DNA of 64,000 nucleotides from Tenrec ecaudatus (lineage: Eukaryota > Chordata > Mammalia > Afrosoricida > Tenrecidae): the NCBI RefSeq assembly GCF_050624435.1, contig NC_134534.1:68037501-68101500 (forward strand), in the 5' to 3' direction. The notes below the pieces were generated by a model, which worked only from the letters and a program-made list of their open reading frames with translations, made no database searches and was not told the origin of the DNA. Position numbers and translations under genes: made by a program. Positions 1-10,504 of this stretch are shown here, one piece after another (within the stretch, counting starts at the first letter, position 1; every line of letters starts with the position of its first letter).

Positions 1-183
1 GGTAGGGAGGGTGGGGGAGGAAAGAAAATTATGAAGAGATACCAAGGGCTCAAGTAGAAAGAAAATGTTTTGAAAATGAGGATGGCACCATATGTACAAA
101 TGTGCTCGACAGAAGAGATGGATGGATGGATTTTTATAAGAGCTGTAAGTGCCCCCAATAAAAATGATAAATTTTTTAAAAGA
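1..183 (+). mobile_element. Afrotherian L1 3-prime end, cut by the window edge
   Basis: G-rich stretch, gataccaagggctcaagtag, gtacaaatgtgctcgaca, ggatggatgg and end aataaaaatgataaa with an A-rich tail. This 3-prime end recurs over twenty times in the window with varied 5-prime truncation, as expected of LINE retroposition. Confidence 0.85.
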
Positions 184-2454
184 AAATTATGAAAAAGCAT
201 TTCTGTTTCCACTTTCAAAATACAGCTCACCAGGTTTTACGGCAGTTTGAGACTGCTAGTAGTGGGTGAATGTTCCTAAGACTTGGAGGCTGTCTTTTAA
301 GATCAAGAATCTTTCCTTCATGCTTAATTATCTATTGATGTGAACAGCTAAACTTGTGCCTGTTTATTCATTGTTTCCTCAAAAATATTATGATGATCTC
401 AACATTGCTCAAGAGAATATTTCTAATCTACTTTTCAAAAAGGATAATGAATATTAAATAGTAAAACAATGCCTCCTAGGCCTTGTAAGAATGCCCGCTT
501 CAAGGGTGAAGGCCCCGAAGTACACATGCTCTAACAGTCACATATCTGACCCGAACAGAAACAAGGGCTAATGCTTAATGAACAAACAGATGAAACGCCC
601 GTTTTAAAAAATAAAGATCACTGATGGCTGCTTTACCATTTCACAAAGGAGTCTGAGAGCATATGCTTAGAGAAGTAAACTGGATAAGAAGAGATAAAAT
701 ATGCTATCACAACAGTTTTTGCAATCGCTCTAGTAGAATGCTACCTGCTAAAAGATATGCTAATTTGATACTAAGTAAACAATTTCAGGATTATTAGATT
801 CAGTCTGTAGCAAATTCCGTAAAGTGTGTTAAAACACGCGTTCTTTGAAAATTAATATATAAAAGAAGTTAAAGTGAAACAAAGAAGTTACAACATTAAA
901 TCCTCTAAAGAGTTAAACTGTAGTTTTTGAGCATTCACCTTGCAGAACCATGTCTTCATAAATGTAATTCATTTATGGAGTGTTTTTGATGATAGACAAT
1001 TCCTGGTTGAAAGTTAAGTGCTCTTTTATATGAATAAATAAAGAAGGTTTGGAGTTTAACTAATACATTATTTTAACAAATGTTTATTGGAAACTCAACT
1101 ATGGCTTCATAAATCTAGGCTCCATCAGGTGAGCTCACCAAAGTTATCCAATGTCATGGCTAATAACAATAGGGTAATTAAAGCGTTACCCTAAAAAATT
1201 ACTTGTAGACAAAGTCAGTCACGTAAGACAGTGTCCTGTCACACTGTCACTCTTGCCGCAGCCACCGGTAGTCAGAACCTGAAGAAATAGCTTATTACCT
1301 TTCATGGACGTTTCAAAATACTTTTGCAAACTGTCCATGCCATCAATAAAAGCAAAGCACTGCTGCTGGATTAAAACGACAATGCGTGATCTGTTCAGAC
1401 GGACCATTTTCGAGCATTCTCCATAGAAAAGGAAAACAACAGGTTCATTCGAAGCTACACCACGACTGACACGTGTCCTTATAGAAGCTATTTCTTGTTC
1501 TTTTCTTTGCCCCTTCCCTTTTCTTCCTTCTTCTTCCCTCTCCTCCCCACTTATTTTAAATCGTTATTGTGTCCTGGAAAAGAGACTCCTTTTAATAGTG
1601 TCCTACGTACCTGTCCCGGTGTGTTGGACTGCATAGGGCAGGGCCCTGAGATGCTTGAAAATCTCCATATTCAATACTGAAGCAAAACAATTCACAAAGC
1701 AATTCTGGCTGGTAAAGCAACGAACATATTTCAACTGAAAATGAAGAAGATCTTTCACTCTATAGACTTTTTTAAGTGTCTGTATAGTCTGAGCATACAA
1801 AGAGAGGAGAAAGGGTCGTTGGATGAAATGGGTATCTTCATAGTATACCTCAGAGACAGTTTCTTGACATTTAAGTATCTAAACCAAGGGAAAACACAGA
1901 CAGATCAGATATGGGTGGTTATTGTAATGGCTTAAAATAGAGCCTAAGAATTCTCTTATGATTAGAACCAAAATTGGGATAAGTGTCTCTATTTTAAACC
2001 TTAACTAACTCATGTTGCCCCCTATTCCCCAAAGTATAGCTTTCTTCATAGAGAGACGTATACAGAAGGGTACTTTTAAATATCTAAGTACGTTCTCTGA
2101 CAGAAATAGGGAGTTTATGCTTTTCTGTATAATGAAACTAGAAAGAGCTTTCTAGCAGTCAGAACTGAATGGCTCCTGCCTGTCACGGGATGCTGGGCAG
2201 CCCTTTGCACAGGCCAGCACATTGGAGGGTTGTCAGCAGATCAGCGAGGCAGGGCCACATGGCATGCCAGCAGGGTAAGGCCACACGTACAGAACTCTGC
2301 TAGTACTTTTTATACCTGCACTCACCACGTTTGTTGGCTTGGCTCTCACTGTTAATATAAACAGAATGAACGACAACGTAAAATGCTAGCTGTTAAGCTA
2401 CTCTAGCCTTAAAGCAAAGAAATTACAGCAACAAGACTTGTCTTTAAAACAGCA
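184..2454. other. Intergenic DNA with no recognised gene
   Basis: AT-rich sequence with no clear repeat match. At 1219-1407 (minus) a 62-codon ORF starting MVRLNRSRIVVLIQQQCFAF stands out for its CpGs and is followed after ETSMKG by a GTAATA donor-like sequence. The product is not recognised and its status as exon or chance ORF is open. Confidence 0.4.
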
Positions 2455-2748
2455 AGGGCTGTTCTTTCCAAGCAGTGCCGAGTGATGGGCATTTCCTGAG
2501 ACAACTGGCATGAGCTCCACACGACCAGGGGCAAGAGAAAGCCCTTCCACAAAAACATTGTCCTCTCACAACAAGGATCATCGATGTTGCATCCAACAAT
2601 GAGCGGGTCTGCACCCACACACCCTAGTGAAGAACTGCATCGTGCTCATCGACAGCACACCGTCCTGCCTGTGATACAAGCCCCACTCGTTCCTGCCCCT
2701 GGCCCTTCACAAGGGGGCTAAACTGGTGACTGAAAAGAAACCAACCAA

Positions 2749-2899
2749 ATCAAACTCATGGCCATTGAGTCATTGCTGTCTCATAGTGAGCCTCTGTGGG
2801 TTTCTGAGACTGTAACTGTTTCCCAGAATAGAAAGCCCAGTTTGTCTCCCAAGGAGCTGCTAGTGGTTTTGAACTGCCAACCATGAGGATGGAAGCCCA
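2749..2899 (-). mobile_element. AfroSINE inside the RPS8 pseudogene
   Basis: The reverse strand matches the AfroSINE 3-prime half: tctgggaaacagttacagtctcagaaacccacag and the tail around catggccattgagtc. It interrupts the RPS8 retrocopy. Confidence 0.8.
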
Positions 2900-3091
2900 A
2901 ATTAAAAATGACCAAAGAAAATTCAGGGGAAAATGAATAGACATATATATGTATATCATATATGTGATGGAATGAAAAAGAATGCAAAAGGCAACAATCT
3001 TTTTCAAAGGAGCAGTTCCAGCAGGGAAGCTTCTGGCGTGCGTTGCTTCCAGGCAGACCAGCGTGGGCGAGCAGGAGGCCATGTGCTAGAG

Positions 3092-3382
3092 CAGTGGTTC
3101 TTAACCTGTGGCGCCTAAGACCATCGAAAAACACATAAATATTTCACAATATATAATTACATAGTGTTTTATGATTAATCACTATGCTTTAATTATGTTT
3201 CATTACGTTCAATTTGTAACAATGAAAATACATCCTGCATATCAGATATTTACATTACAATTCATAACAGTAGCAAAATTACAGCTATGAAGTAGCAACA
3301 AAAATAATTTTATGGTTGGGGTCACCACCACATGAGGTACTGTGTTCAAGGGTCTCCGCATTAGGAAGATTGAGAACCACTG
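3092..3382. mobile_element. SPIN-like hAT non-autonomous DNA transposon, 291 bp
   Basis: Terminal inverted repeats CAGTGGTTCTTAACCTGTGG and, at the other end, GATTGAGAACCACTG. It is flanked by an 8-bp hAT duplication, tgctagag/tggtagag. The internal sequence (cataacagtagcaaaattac, ggttggggtcaccac) is that of SPIN MITEs known from tenrec, bushbaby, bats, opossum and anole. It lies in the RPS8 pseudogene. Confidence 0.85.
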
Positions 3383-3487
3383 TGGTAGAGAGTACGGCTC
3401 TGGAGTTGTATCTGAGGAAAATCAAGGTTCGAAAAGGCAAATCAACTCTCCCATTCTAGCACCTGTGTTCAAGGTGTTTGTTCCAAA

Positions 3488-3875
3488 AGAAGCCATGTGT
3501 AAATACAGATGCTATTTGTGAAAGACAAAAAATAAGTTACCATTGTATGCTTTTTTTTTTTTTTTTTTGCATCCTTGATTCCACAGTGTGAGGGCAGTTC
3601 CTTATCAGGAAAAGTTCTGTTTAAATAGGAAGATGGGAGGGACCTGAATTCCTGCGATGAAGTCCGGAGAATTTTACTGGCTTCAATGGGGGGAATCCCC
3701 ACAATGCCAAGTTAATCAACTATTGTCAATAACAACAAACTGCCACGGCAATCTTCATTCCTTGGAAATGTGCAAAAACGATACTGGACCCACAATTTTT
3801 AAAAGTGTTTTTCATCTACAGACCACAAGGAAAATACAAATCACTCCTTGGAGTGGCGATCAGTCAAGCAAACAG
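3488..3875. other. Intergenic DNA, T-run microsatellite
   Basis: A pure T run lies at about 3550-3569; the rest shows no recognisable feature. Confidence 0.4.
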
Positions 3876-3889
3876 CTGCTATGGTTATG

Positions 3890-4095
3890 AATTAAAGTGG
3901 ACCCGGCCCAAAATACCTGTTGGAATCCTAACCCCCATCTCTGTGGATATTTTCAAACTTGTTTGAAAATAAGATTTATTTTGTTATATTAAGTAGATCG
4001 TACTCAAGTAGGTTAGGTGCTAAATGTAATCACATCTGAGTTTTAAAAGGAGCAGAGAAGACAGGTCCCAGATGTCCAAGAACACAGAGATGTAC
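3890..4095 (+). mobile_element. MLT1-like MaLR solo-LTR fragment
   Basis: Matches the 5-prime half of the mammalian MaLR LTR: cctgttggaatcctaaccccc, attttgttatattaagtaga and actcaagtaggttaggtgct. It is an ancient, shared eutherian fossil. Confidence 0.7.
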
Positions 4096-4162
4096 CTGCA
4101 AGAAAAGAGCCAGTATGGCCAACACCCTGATACGTTTTGTCACCACCACTAAGGGTATTTAG

Positions 4163-4352
4163 AGCAGGAAAGTGGCATAGTGGATCACAAGCTGCGCTGC
4201 TAACTGCAGGGTTAGCAGTTTGAAACCACCAGCTGCTCTGGGTAGGAAGATGAGGTTTTCCACTCCCATAGGAGTCACGGTCTTGGAAATCCATGAGCGC
4301 GACCTATGGGGTTGCTATGAGTCAGAAATGATTCGATGGCAGTGAGAGAGAT
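4163..4352 (+). mobile_element. AfroSINE
   Basis: ggaaagtggcatagtggatc, gggttagcagtttgaaacca, then ggttgctatgagtcagaaat and gattcgatggcagtgagaga: complete, sense. Confidence 0.88.
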
Positions 4353-4516
4353 GGCAGTTTTGACAACAGCCACCTTACTAAACTAAGCAGATCTGTCCCA
4401 TAAAACGCATTGTTCATTTTCCTGAGTGCTGCTTTCACGAACAATCGATTATATATCCAAGTTAAATGAAGCTCCTGACAACCAGACTACTCTAGGATAA
4501 AAAATAACATTTTAAA

Positions 4517-4720
4517 CCTCACTGCCATCAAGTCAATTCCCACGCATAGTGAGGACGGGGTAGAATTGCCCCTGTGGGGTTCTGAGGTTGTGACTCTTTA
4601 CTGGAATAGAAAGCCCATCTTTCTCCTGGGGAGTGGCTAGTGGTTTCATGCCATGGACCTTGTGGTTAGCAGCCCAATACGTAATCTCTACTCCAGCAGG
4701 GCTCCTCTAGGTCACGAGGG
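4517..4720 (-). mobile_element. AfroSINE, antisense
   Basis: cactgccatcaagtcaattc at the left and cagggctcctctaggtcacg at the right are the two AfroSINE ends in reverse. Confidence 0.88.
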
Positions 4721-4865
4721 GTAAGACTTGGTAAATAAAAATTGTGAACACATAGCCAGCCTTCAGAAGTACATGCTAATGGATCCTTTCATTGTCCAGA
4801 TGATTTTTCTAGTCATCTATGGAAAAAATAACTTTCTTTACTTTTTCAAAATTTCAAAGTAAGTA

Positions 4866-5336
4866 GCCATATTGTGCTGCGGTTTGAAATCCCCAAACAC
4901 TATGCAAAGACTTCTGGGGTACACAGATGCATACTACCCAGATCTAAGCGAGTTGAGTCTTAAAAGATTATATTACCAGGTACAAAAAATCACTGGCCCC
5001 TCAGGTCTCCTGGGAGGTGAGAGGGATGGGGGAAGGAGTGGTGAGCAAGCAGCACCATAGACAGGGGAACAGCTAAGGTATTAGAGTCAATAACAAAGAG
5101 ATAGCAATTGGCTATCTAGCTAAGAGGAGGTACCAAGAGGCAGAAATAAGGGAAAAGTGATGGTGGTACAGGAGGAAGGTAAAAGGAAACAGAGGAAGCG
5201 CCTAGGAAGCAAAGTAATGGATAGAAGCATAAACATAGAGGTGTACATATGAAAATATATTATGCTTGACATGATGGATATATGTATGGATTGTGATAAA
5301 GAATTGAATGAGCCCCCAATAAAATGATTTTTAAAA
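4866..5336 (+). mobile_element. Divergent L1 3-prime end, separate subfamily
   Basis: Ends tatggattgtgataaagaattgaatgagcccccaataaaa-like (5268-5322) as the common tail does, but the 400 bp upstream (gctgcggtttgaaatcccca, ctggcccctcaggtctcctg) differ from the common family, so it is a different L1 3-prime UTR lineage. Confidence 0.6.
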
Positions 5337-5479
5337 AGAAAAAATAAAATACATTAATCCACAAAAATAGAGGTATTGGCCTATGTACATATATTTATAT
5401 GGTAATACACCGAGGTAGTGGACAGAGTTCGGGTCTCTGCTCATACCCTCCCTCAATACAAGAACACATTGTTCTAAAC

Positions 5480-5672
5480 AAGTGGTTCTCAATCTTTCTA
5501 ATGCCACAACCCTTTAATACAATTCCTCACTTTGTGGTAACCCCCCAACCATAAAATTAATTTCTTTGCTACTTTAGAACTATAATTTTGCTACTGTTAT
5601 GAATCGGGTGACCCCTGTGAAAGGGTCGTTAGACCCCCAAAGCAGTCACGACTCACAGGTTGAGAACCGCTG
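5480..5672. mobile_element. SPIN-like hAT MITE, 193 bp, inside an L1 tail
   Basis: Starts agtggttctcaatctttcta and ends acaggttgagaaccgctg, with an 8-bp target duplication ttctaaac/ttctaacc. The duplicated site is the TTCTAA of the surrounding L1 3-prime sequence, so this SPIN is younger than that L1 copy. Confidence 0.88.
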
Positions 5673-6322
5673 TTCTAACCAATCGGCAGTCGGAGATGTT
5701 CACCCTCCAGACACTATCACTGAAGACAAAATGGGTGCATAAGCAAATGTGGTGAAGAAGGCAGATGGTGCCTTGCTATTAAAAGATATAGCATCTGGGA
5801 TCTTAAAGGCTTGTAGTTACACAAGTCACCATTCAGCAGAGAAGCAACAAGCCACATGGAAGAAGCACACCGCCAGTGCAATCCTGAGGAGTCATAGGGA
5901 CCAGGTATAGGCATCGGAAAACAAATAACAAACAAACAAAAGCAATTGTTGAGAACAAGGCAGGGTTAGAGCAGAAATCCAAAGCCCATCTGTAAACAAT
6001 CCCCTCACAGAGAGGCCACAGGGAAGGGATGAGTCAACCAGGGTGCAGGGAGGGGGTTATATGTAGATCCTTGTAATTGGTCCCCCCTTTCTATCCCACC
6101 TTCTCTCCACCCTCCTCCCTGGGGGATGGACAACAGAAAAGTGGGTGAAGGGAGACATCGGACAGTGTAAGACATGACAAAATAATAATTTATAAATTAT
6201 CAAGGGTTCATGAAGGGGGCCAGGGAAGGAGGAGAAAATGAGGAGCTGATACCAAGGGATCAAGTAGAAAGAAAATGTTTTGAGAATGATGAGGACAACA
6301 AATGTACAAATGTGCTTGAAAC

Positions 6323-6381
6323 AATGGATGGATGGATGGATGGATGGATGGATGGATGGATGGATGGATGGATGGATGGAT
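6323..6381 (+). repeat. (ATGG)n microsatellite, about 15 units
   Basis: A pure GGAT/ATGG run that grows from the two- or three-unit ggatggatgg seed present in every copy of this L1 tail. Confidence 0.97.
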
Positions 6382-6430
6382 GCATAGATTGTGATAAGAG
6401 TTGTACGAGCCCCCAATAAAATGATTTTTT

Positions 6431-6535
6431 AAATAGAAAGAATGAAGGCAACATATGTACAAATAAGCCTGATGCAAGTGAAGTATGGATTGTCATAAGA
6501 GTTGTGAGAGTTCCCAATAAAATATTTTAATTAAA
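6431..6535 (+). mobile_element. Second L1 3-prime tail directly after the first
   Basis: gaatgaaggcaacatatgta, gtcataagagttgtgagagt and ttcccaataaaatattttaa: a short, older tail inserted in or next to the A-rich end of the previous copy. Confidence 0.7.
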
Positions 6536-7405
6536 AAAATAAATTTAATAAGAAATTAAAAAATTTTTAAACCACTGTGACTATGAAATATCAACATTTA
6601 ATCTTAAAGCAACTGTGGCTGAGGGGCCATGTACGCCAGAAAAAAATATCAGGAATAATGTTTATCAACAAATATCTGCCCTATCAGACAAATATCCCTA
6701 CATACTTCAAAAGGTCAGAAGTAATTTTGTGGCTTAAGCCTTTGCAAAAAAGGGCGTGGAGCTGGCTGACTCCCTCTGATTTCCCAAGGGGGAAGGAGAG
6801 TCCAGAGCCACATCTGTCCAAGGACAATTCCTATGTGGCAGAAGTCAGGCATGCCTCCGACTTCTTTCCATCTTCATCCTGTTATGATACCCCCTCCTAT
6901 GATATGCTACTTCTTTGCTGGGTTCGATAATCTATTGCAATAGCCACACAACACTCAGAGACAACACTCAGGATGGTGTGGTTTGATTAAAGAACATCAC
7001 AGAATCAGAAACAGTGGTGCTCAGGTCAGGAGCATCAAACTGTACTCATAGGCACATCTCTCTGGTCCGAGGCCTCTAAGCCAGGTGGCCTCTTGGCTGC
7101 TTAGGTCGGTGTGACAAAGGGCACCACACTCTGTGTGTCAGCCTTCTGCCCAAAGGCATGTGCTTCCCCTCATTTTGTGGTTCGGGAAATCTAGTGCTCT
7201 GTCTCATGCTTGAGGTGCAGGGGTCTGCTGCTGCCTCCGCCTCTGCACACACAGATCTAGAATCCAACTGGCTTGCTCTGCTGTGTGCTCTTCCTTTTTT
7301 AGATCCATGAGAACCCCTATTCCAGCTTTGGAGACAGCTAATTGTATGACTAGTGGATGGAACCCTGGACAATCCCCTCTGCAGAGTCCCATATGCCGTA
7401 TTTAC
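6536..7405. other. Unassigned DNA between repeats
   Basis: A 117-codon plus-strand ORF at 6577-6930 and a 98-codon minus-strand ORF at 7076-7372 have no recognisable motifs and look like chance. tctattgcaatagccacaca near 6930 resembles an old LTR fragment, but I could not assign it. Confidence 0.35.
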
Positions 7406-7590
7406 TGAGGAGCCCTGGTGGTGTGGTGGTTGGGCTGGCGACTACAAGATCAGCTGCCAACTACCAGCCTCTCAGACGAGTCTTTCTACTCCCATCAAGC
7501 TTTTCAGTCACAGAAACCCACAGGATTGTTCTACCCTGGGTCCCTATGAGCTGAAATGGCAGCGAGTTTGGTTTGGGGGTTTATGCCCAC
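7406..7590 (+). mobile_element. AfroSINE
   Basis: Full AfroSINE order: aggagccctggtggtgtggt (tRNA-like box A), the internal region, cacagaaacccacaggattg, gggtccctatgagctgaaat. It abuts the truncated RTE. Confidence 0.88.
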
Positions 7591-8477
7591 AAAGGAGAGT
7601 TGACCATAATGACACCAATGGAGTAAAGCTCTGGGGACCTTCATTTGATGATGGGACACAATCAGAATGAGAAGAAATAGCTACCAACATCCATTAAGAA
7701 TCAGAATGTAGAATGTAAAAAGTATGAATTTAGGAAATTATCAAAAATGAAATGGAATGCAGGAAGAGTGATAGCCAAGGCACTAATGAAATGAAATGGA
7801 CCTGTATGGGGCATTTTGAACAAGATGGTGTACTCTGCAGGGAATGACGAATTCGAGAGGAATGATGTCACAGCCACTATCAAAAAGAACATGTAAACAT
7901 CTACCTTGAAGGATAAAGCTGTCTGATAGAATAATATCTATACGCCTACAAGGAAGTCCAGTAAATACAGCCATTATTCACATTTATACACCAATCCCTG
8001 AAGCCAGTGATAAAGAGTTTAAAAATTCCTACTGTCTTCTTCCATCTGAAATTGATCATGCAGTCAAGATGCATTGATAATTATTGGTAATTGTAAGGTG
8101 GGATGGGGAGAAGGAAGCAACATTAGTTGGAAAACATCGTGTTGGTGATAGAAACAAAGCTCAAGATCCCATTAAAATTTTGTGAAACCAGCAACTTCCC
8201 CTTTGAAAATACCTTTTTTCAAAAGCAGAAAAACGGTGATGAGACATATGGACAGGAATCACACTGGTTGTACCTGTGGGAAACTCAATATCATCAGTCA
8301 AAACAAAGCCACAGGCCACCTGTTGAAGAAGCCATCGATTATTCATCTACAAGTTCAGGTTGAAGCTGAAGAGACAGAATGCATCCTTGAGTTGATCTCA
8401 ACCAAGCTTAGAGATCATCTCAAGAACAAACATAAGACATTGGCAGCTAATGACAGAAGGCCCGCCAAGCTATTGGA

Positions 8478-9426
8478 TGTTGTTGTTGCTAGGTGCCATC
8501 AAGTTCCAACCCATAGCGACCTTACACACAACGGAACAAAACACTGCCTGGTGTTGAGCCATCCTCACAATTACTCCTATACTCGAGCCCATTGTTGTAG
8601 CCACGTGTCAATCCATCTCTTTGAGAAGCTTTCCCTCCTCCATTGCCGCTCTACTTTACCAAACAGGATGTCTTCCTCCAGGGACTGGTCTCTTCTGGCA
8701 TCGTGTCCAAAGTATGTAAAATGAAGACTCTCCACCCCAGGAATGTTTGTATACAGTAGCTTTTTCCCTATGCCCCTTTTGCATTTTTTTAATGAGCTTA
8801 CCTCGGCAGACTCATGTTGTACTTGTCCTTTTGTGCTTGGCTTATTTCACTTAGCATGATTTCCTCCAGTTCTTGCCGAAAGCTACCATCCTTGATCTTC
8901 ATCAGCAAGTGCTTCGAGCCCTCCTCACTTTCAGCAAGCAAAGTTGTGGCCTCTGCAGATCACAAGCAGGTTGTTAAGAAGCCTTCCTTCAATTCTGATG
9001 CCACATTCTTCTTCATATAAGCCAGCCTCTCTGATGGTTTGCTCAGCACACAGACTGAGTAAGTATGGTGAAAGGATACAACCCTGTCGCATCCTGACTT
9101 TAAACCACGTAGTATTTCCTTGCCCTGTTCACACAACTGCCTCCTAGCCCAGGCACAAGTTCTGCAGGAGCACAATGAAGTGTTCTGGGATTCCCCTTCT
9201 GCTCAAAGCTATCCATAGTTTGTTATTCATGTAGTCAAATGTTTGGGTATAGTCAGTAAACCACAAGTCAACATCTTTCTGGTATTCTTTGCTTTCAGTC
9301 AAGATTTATTTGACATCAGCAATGATATCCCTTGTTCCACATCCTCTTCTGAATCCAGTGTGATCCTCTGGTAGCTCCCTGTCCGTGTATTCCTGCAACT
9401 GTTGTTGGATGATCTTCAGCAAAAAC
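8478..9426 (-). mobile_element. RTE LINE 3-prime copy inserted in antisense
   Basis: The plus strand reads the RTE complement: gttgttgttgctaggtgcca, taccaaacaggatgtcttcc, then tttcagcaagcaaagttgtg and later to cttcagcaaaa. It is a 5-prime-truncated copy with an internal piece replaced at about 8740-8880 by an antisense old L1 3-prime segment (cttggcttatttcacttagc). The target duplication aagctat marks it as younger than the host RTE. Confidence 0.85.
8740..8880 (-). mobile_element. Old L1 3-prime fragment inside the inverted RTE
   Basis: ttgtccttttgtgcttggct followed by tatttcacttagcatgattt is the complement of the mammalian L1M 3-prime UTR. It replaces part of the RTE sequence. Confidence 0.6.
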
Positions 9427-9774
9427 AAAAAGCTATATTATGGCATAAAGAATATCATAAGTGGAGAAGGCAAAATGTCACTAAACAGACAGGAGAAAAA
9501 GAAAATACAAAATGGGCATCAGAAGAGACTCTAAAACTTGCTCTTGAATGTAAAGTAGCTAAAGCAAATGGAGGAAATGATGGAGTAAAAGAGCTGAACA
9601 GAACATCTGAAAGAGCAACTCAAGAAAGCAAAGTGTTATAAGAAAATGTGGAATGACCTAGAGTCAGAGAGCCAAAAACACTGACAAAAAATCCCAGGCC
9701 TCTAGCTTTAATGGTGAAGGATTGGGTAGACAAAATATTAAACCATGCAGGAAACATCCAAAGAAGATGGAAGG

Positions 9775-10504
9775 CAGCTGAGCCCACCCTGCCTGCTGCC
9801 TCCTGCCCTTCTATGGGAACAGCTGGCTCTCACAGCAGAATCAGGAGGAAGCAGCAGTGCATAGGAAGGTGAGGTGCAGAGCAGGAAAAGGGCATCGAAC
9901 CAGAGGATGCAAGAAATAAGAAGGAGGATGAACTCTGGGCCAGCTTCCTCGATGATGTGGGACCCAAATCAAAAGTGACCCCAAGCACACAAGTTAAGCA
10001 AGAGAAGAGACTGAAGACACAGTTCCAATAAATTGTTGGTCAAAGCAGAAGAGCTGGGGAAACTGAAAGAAACGGAAGAGGTCAAAATCACCCAGGTGTT
10101 TGATTTGCTGCTGAAGAGGTCAGACCATGTCAAGATAACAACTACAACTCTGACATCCAACCACAGAGATGTGAAAGCACTTTATTCTTCCATAAGTGTT
10201 CATAGTATCATATGCACATATATTCTGTATTTTAAAATAATACTTACTTATTACTTTTTAAAAATCATACATCAGCAGCCGATATTAAGGGCGCAAGTAG
10301 AAGGCAAATGTTTTGAGAATGATGATGGCAACAAATGTGCTTGACAAATGGATGTATGGAGGGATTGTGATAAGAATTGTATGAGGCCCCAGTAAAATGA
10401 TTTTTTAAAAATCACACATCACAGAAATACACAGTGTGGCAGGTAAAACATCTTTGTAGCCCCTGTCCCTAAAGAAAATAAAAACCTTGGTAGTAAAAAA
10501 ACAG
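9775..10504 (+). pseudogene. CFDP1: CFDP1 (BCNT) retropseudogene fragment within an RTE LINE
   Basis: CFDP1 is a chromatin (SRCAP-complex-related) protein. From about 9891 the sequence encodes GIEPEDARNKKEDELWASFL and DDVGPKSKVTPSTQVK; from about 10033 it encodes LLVKAEELGKLKETEEVKI then TQVFD. Both blocks are in CFDP1 order and cross exon junctions without introns. The 5-prime end is cut, frameshifts occur, and most of the C-terminal BCNT domain is absent. The copy is flanked by a near-perfect 14-bp duplication (aagaagatggaagg at 9761-9774, aagaggatggaagg at 10505-10518) after a short A run. An L1 tail is nested at about 10262-10412. The 10415-10495 part is assumed 3-prime UTR but not verified. 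Confidence 0.82.
10262..10412 (+). mobile_element. Afrotherian L1 3-prime tail inside the CFDP1 retrocopy
   Basis: Contains gatattaagggcgcaagtag, aaatgttttgagaatgatga and ends cagtaaaatgattttttaaa. It is flanked by aaaaatcatacatca/aaaaatcacacatca, a target duplication. Confidence 0.85.

Larger units (their letters stand above)
2455..3487 (+). pseudogene. RPS8: RPS8 processed pseudogene, split by an AfroSINE and a SPIN element
   Basis: Intronless copy of ribosomal protein S8 mRNA. It starts with a 5-prime UTR like that of RPS8 (ttctttccaagcagtgccgag) and an ATG at 2485, and reads MGIS, a stop, DNWH, then GKRKP. About 160 bp (roughly residues 28-62) are missing before TRIIDV near 2573. VKNCIVLIDSTP follows at about 2630. 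An antisense AfroSINE sits at 2749-2899 and an AT microsatellite at about 2939-2966. Then comes EEQFQQGKLL-like sequence to 3091, a SPIN element at 3092-3382, and LYLRKIKVRKGK-like sequence to a stop near 3453. A short 3-prime UTR follows. Stops and frameshifts make it non-coding. Its age predates both inserts. Confidence 0.9.
5362..6430 (+). mobile_element. Afrotherian L1 3-prime end, long copy hit by SPIN
   Basis: Begins near atgtacatatatttatatgg and runs through caaaatgggtgcataagcaa, ggtcttaaagg-like, aaaagtgggtgaagggagac, to aataaaatgattttttaaat. The internal ATGG motif has expanded (6323-6381). The SPIN at 5480-5672 is nested. Confidence 0.87.

Noticed and set aside
6323-6381. Regular short repeats that could suggest a CRISPR-like or satellite array
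   Set aside because: A plain (ATGG)n microsatellite in an L1 tail, without spacers.
7076-7372. 98-codon minus-strand ORF
   Set aside because: No motif, no repeat match and no splice context; judged chance.
8182-8724. 180-codon ORF
   Set aside because: It crosses the junction between a sense RTE and an inverted RTE, so it is a chance frame through two LINE pieces.
9775-10504. A CFDP1-RTE fusion gene
   Set aside because: Target duplication, truncation and frameshifts show an insertion of a dead retrocopy into a dead LINE.
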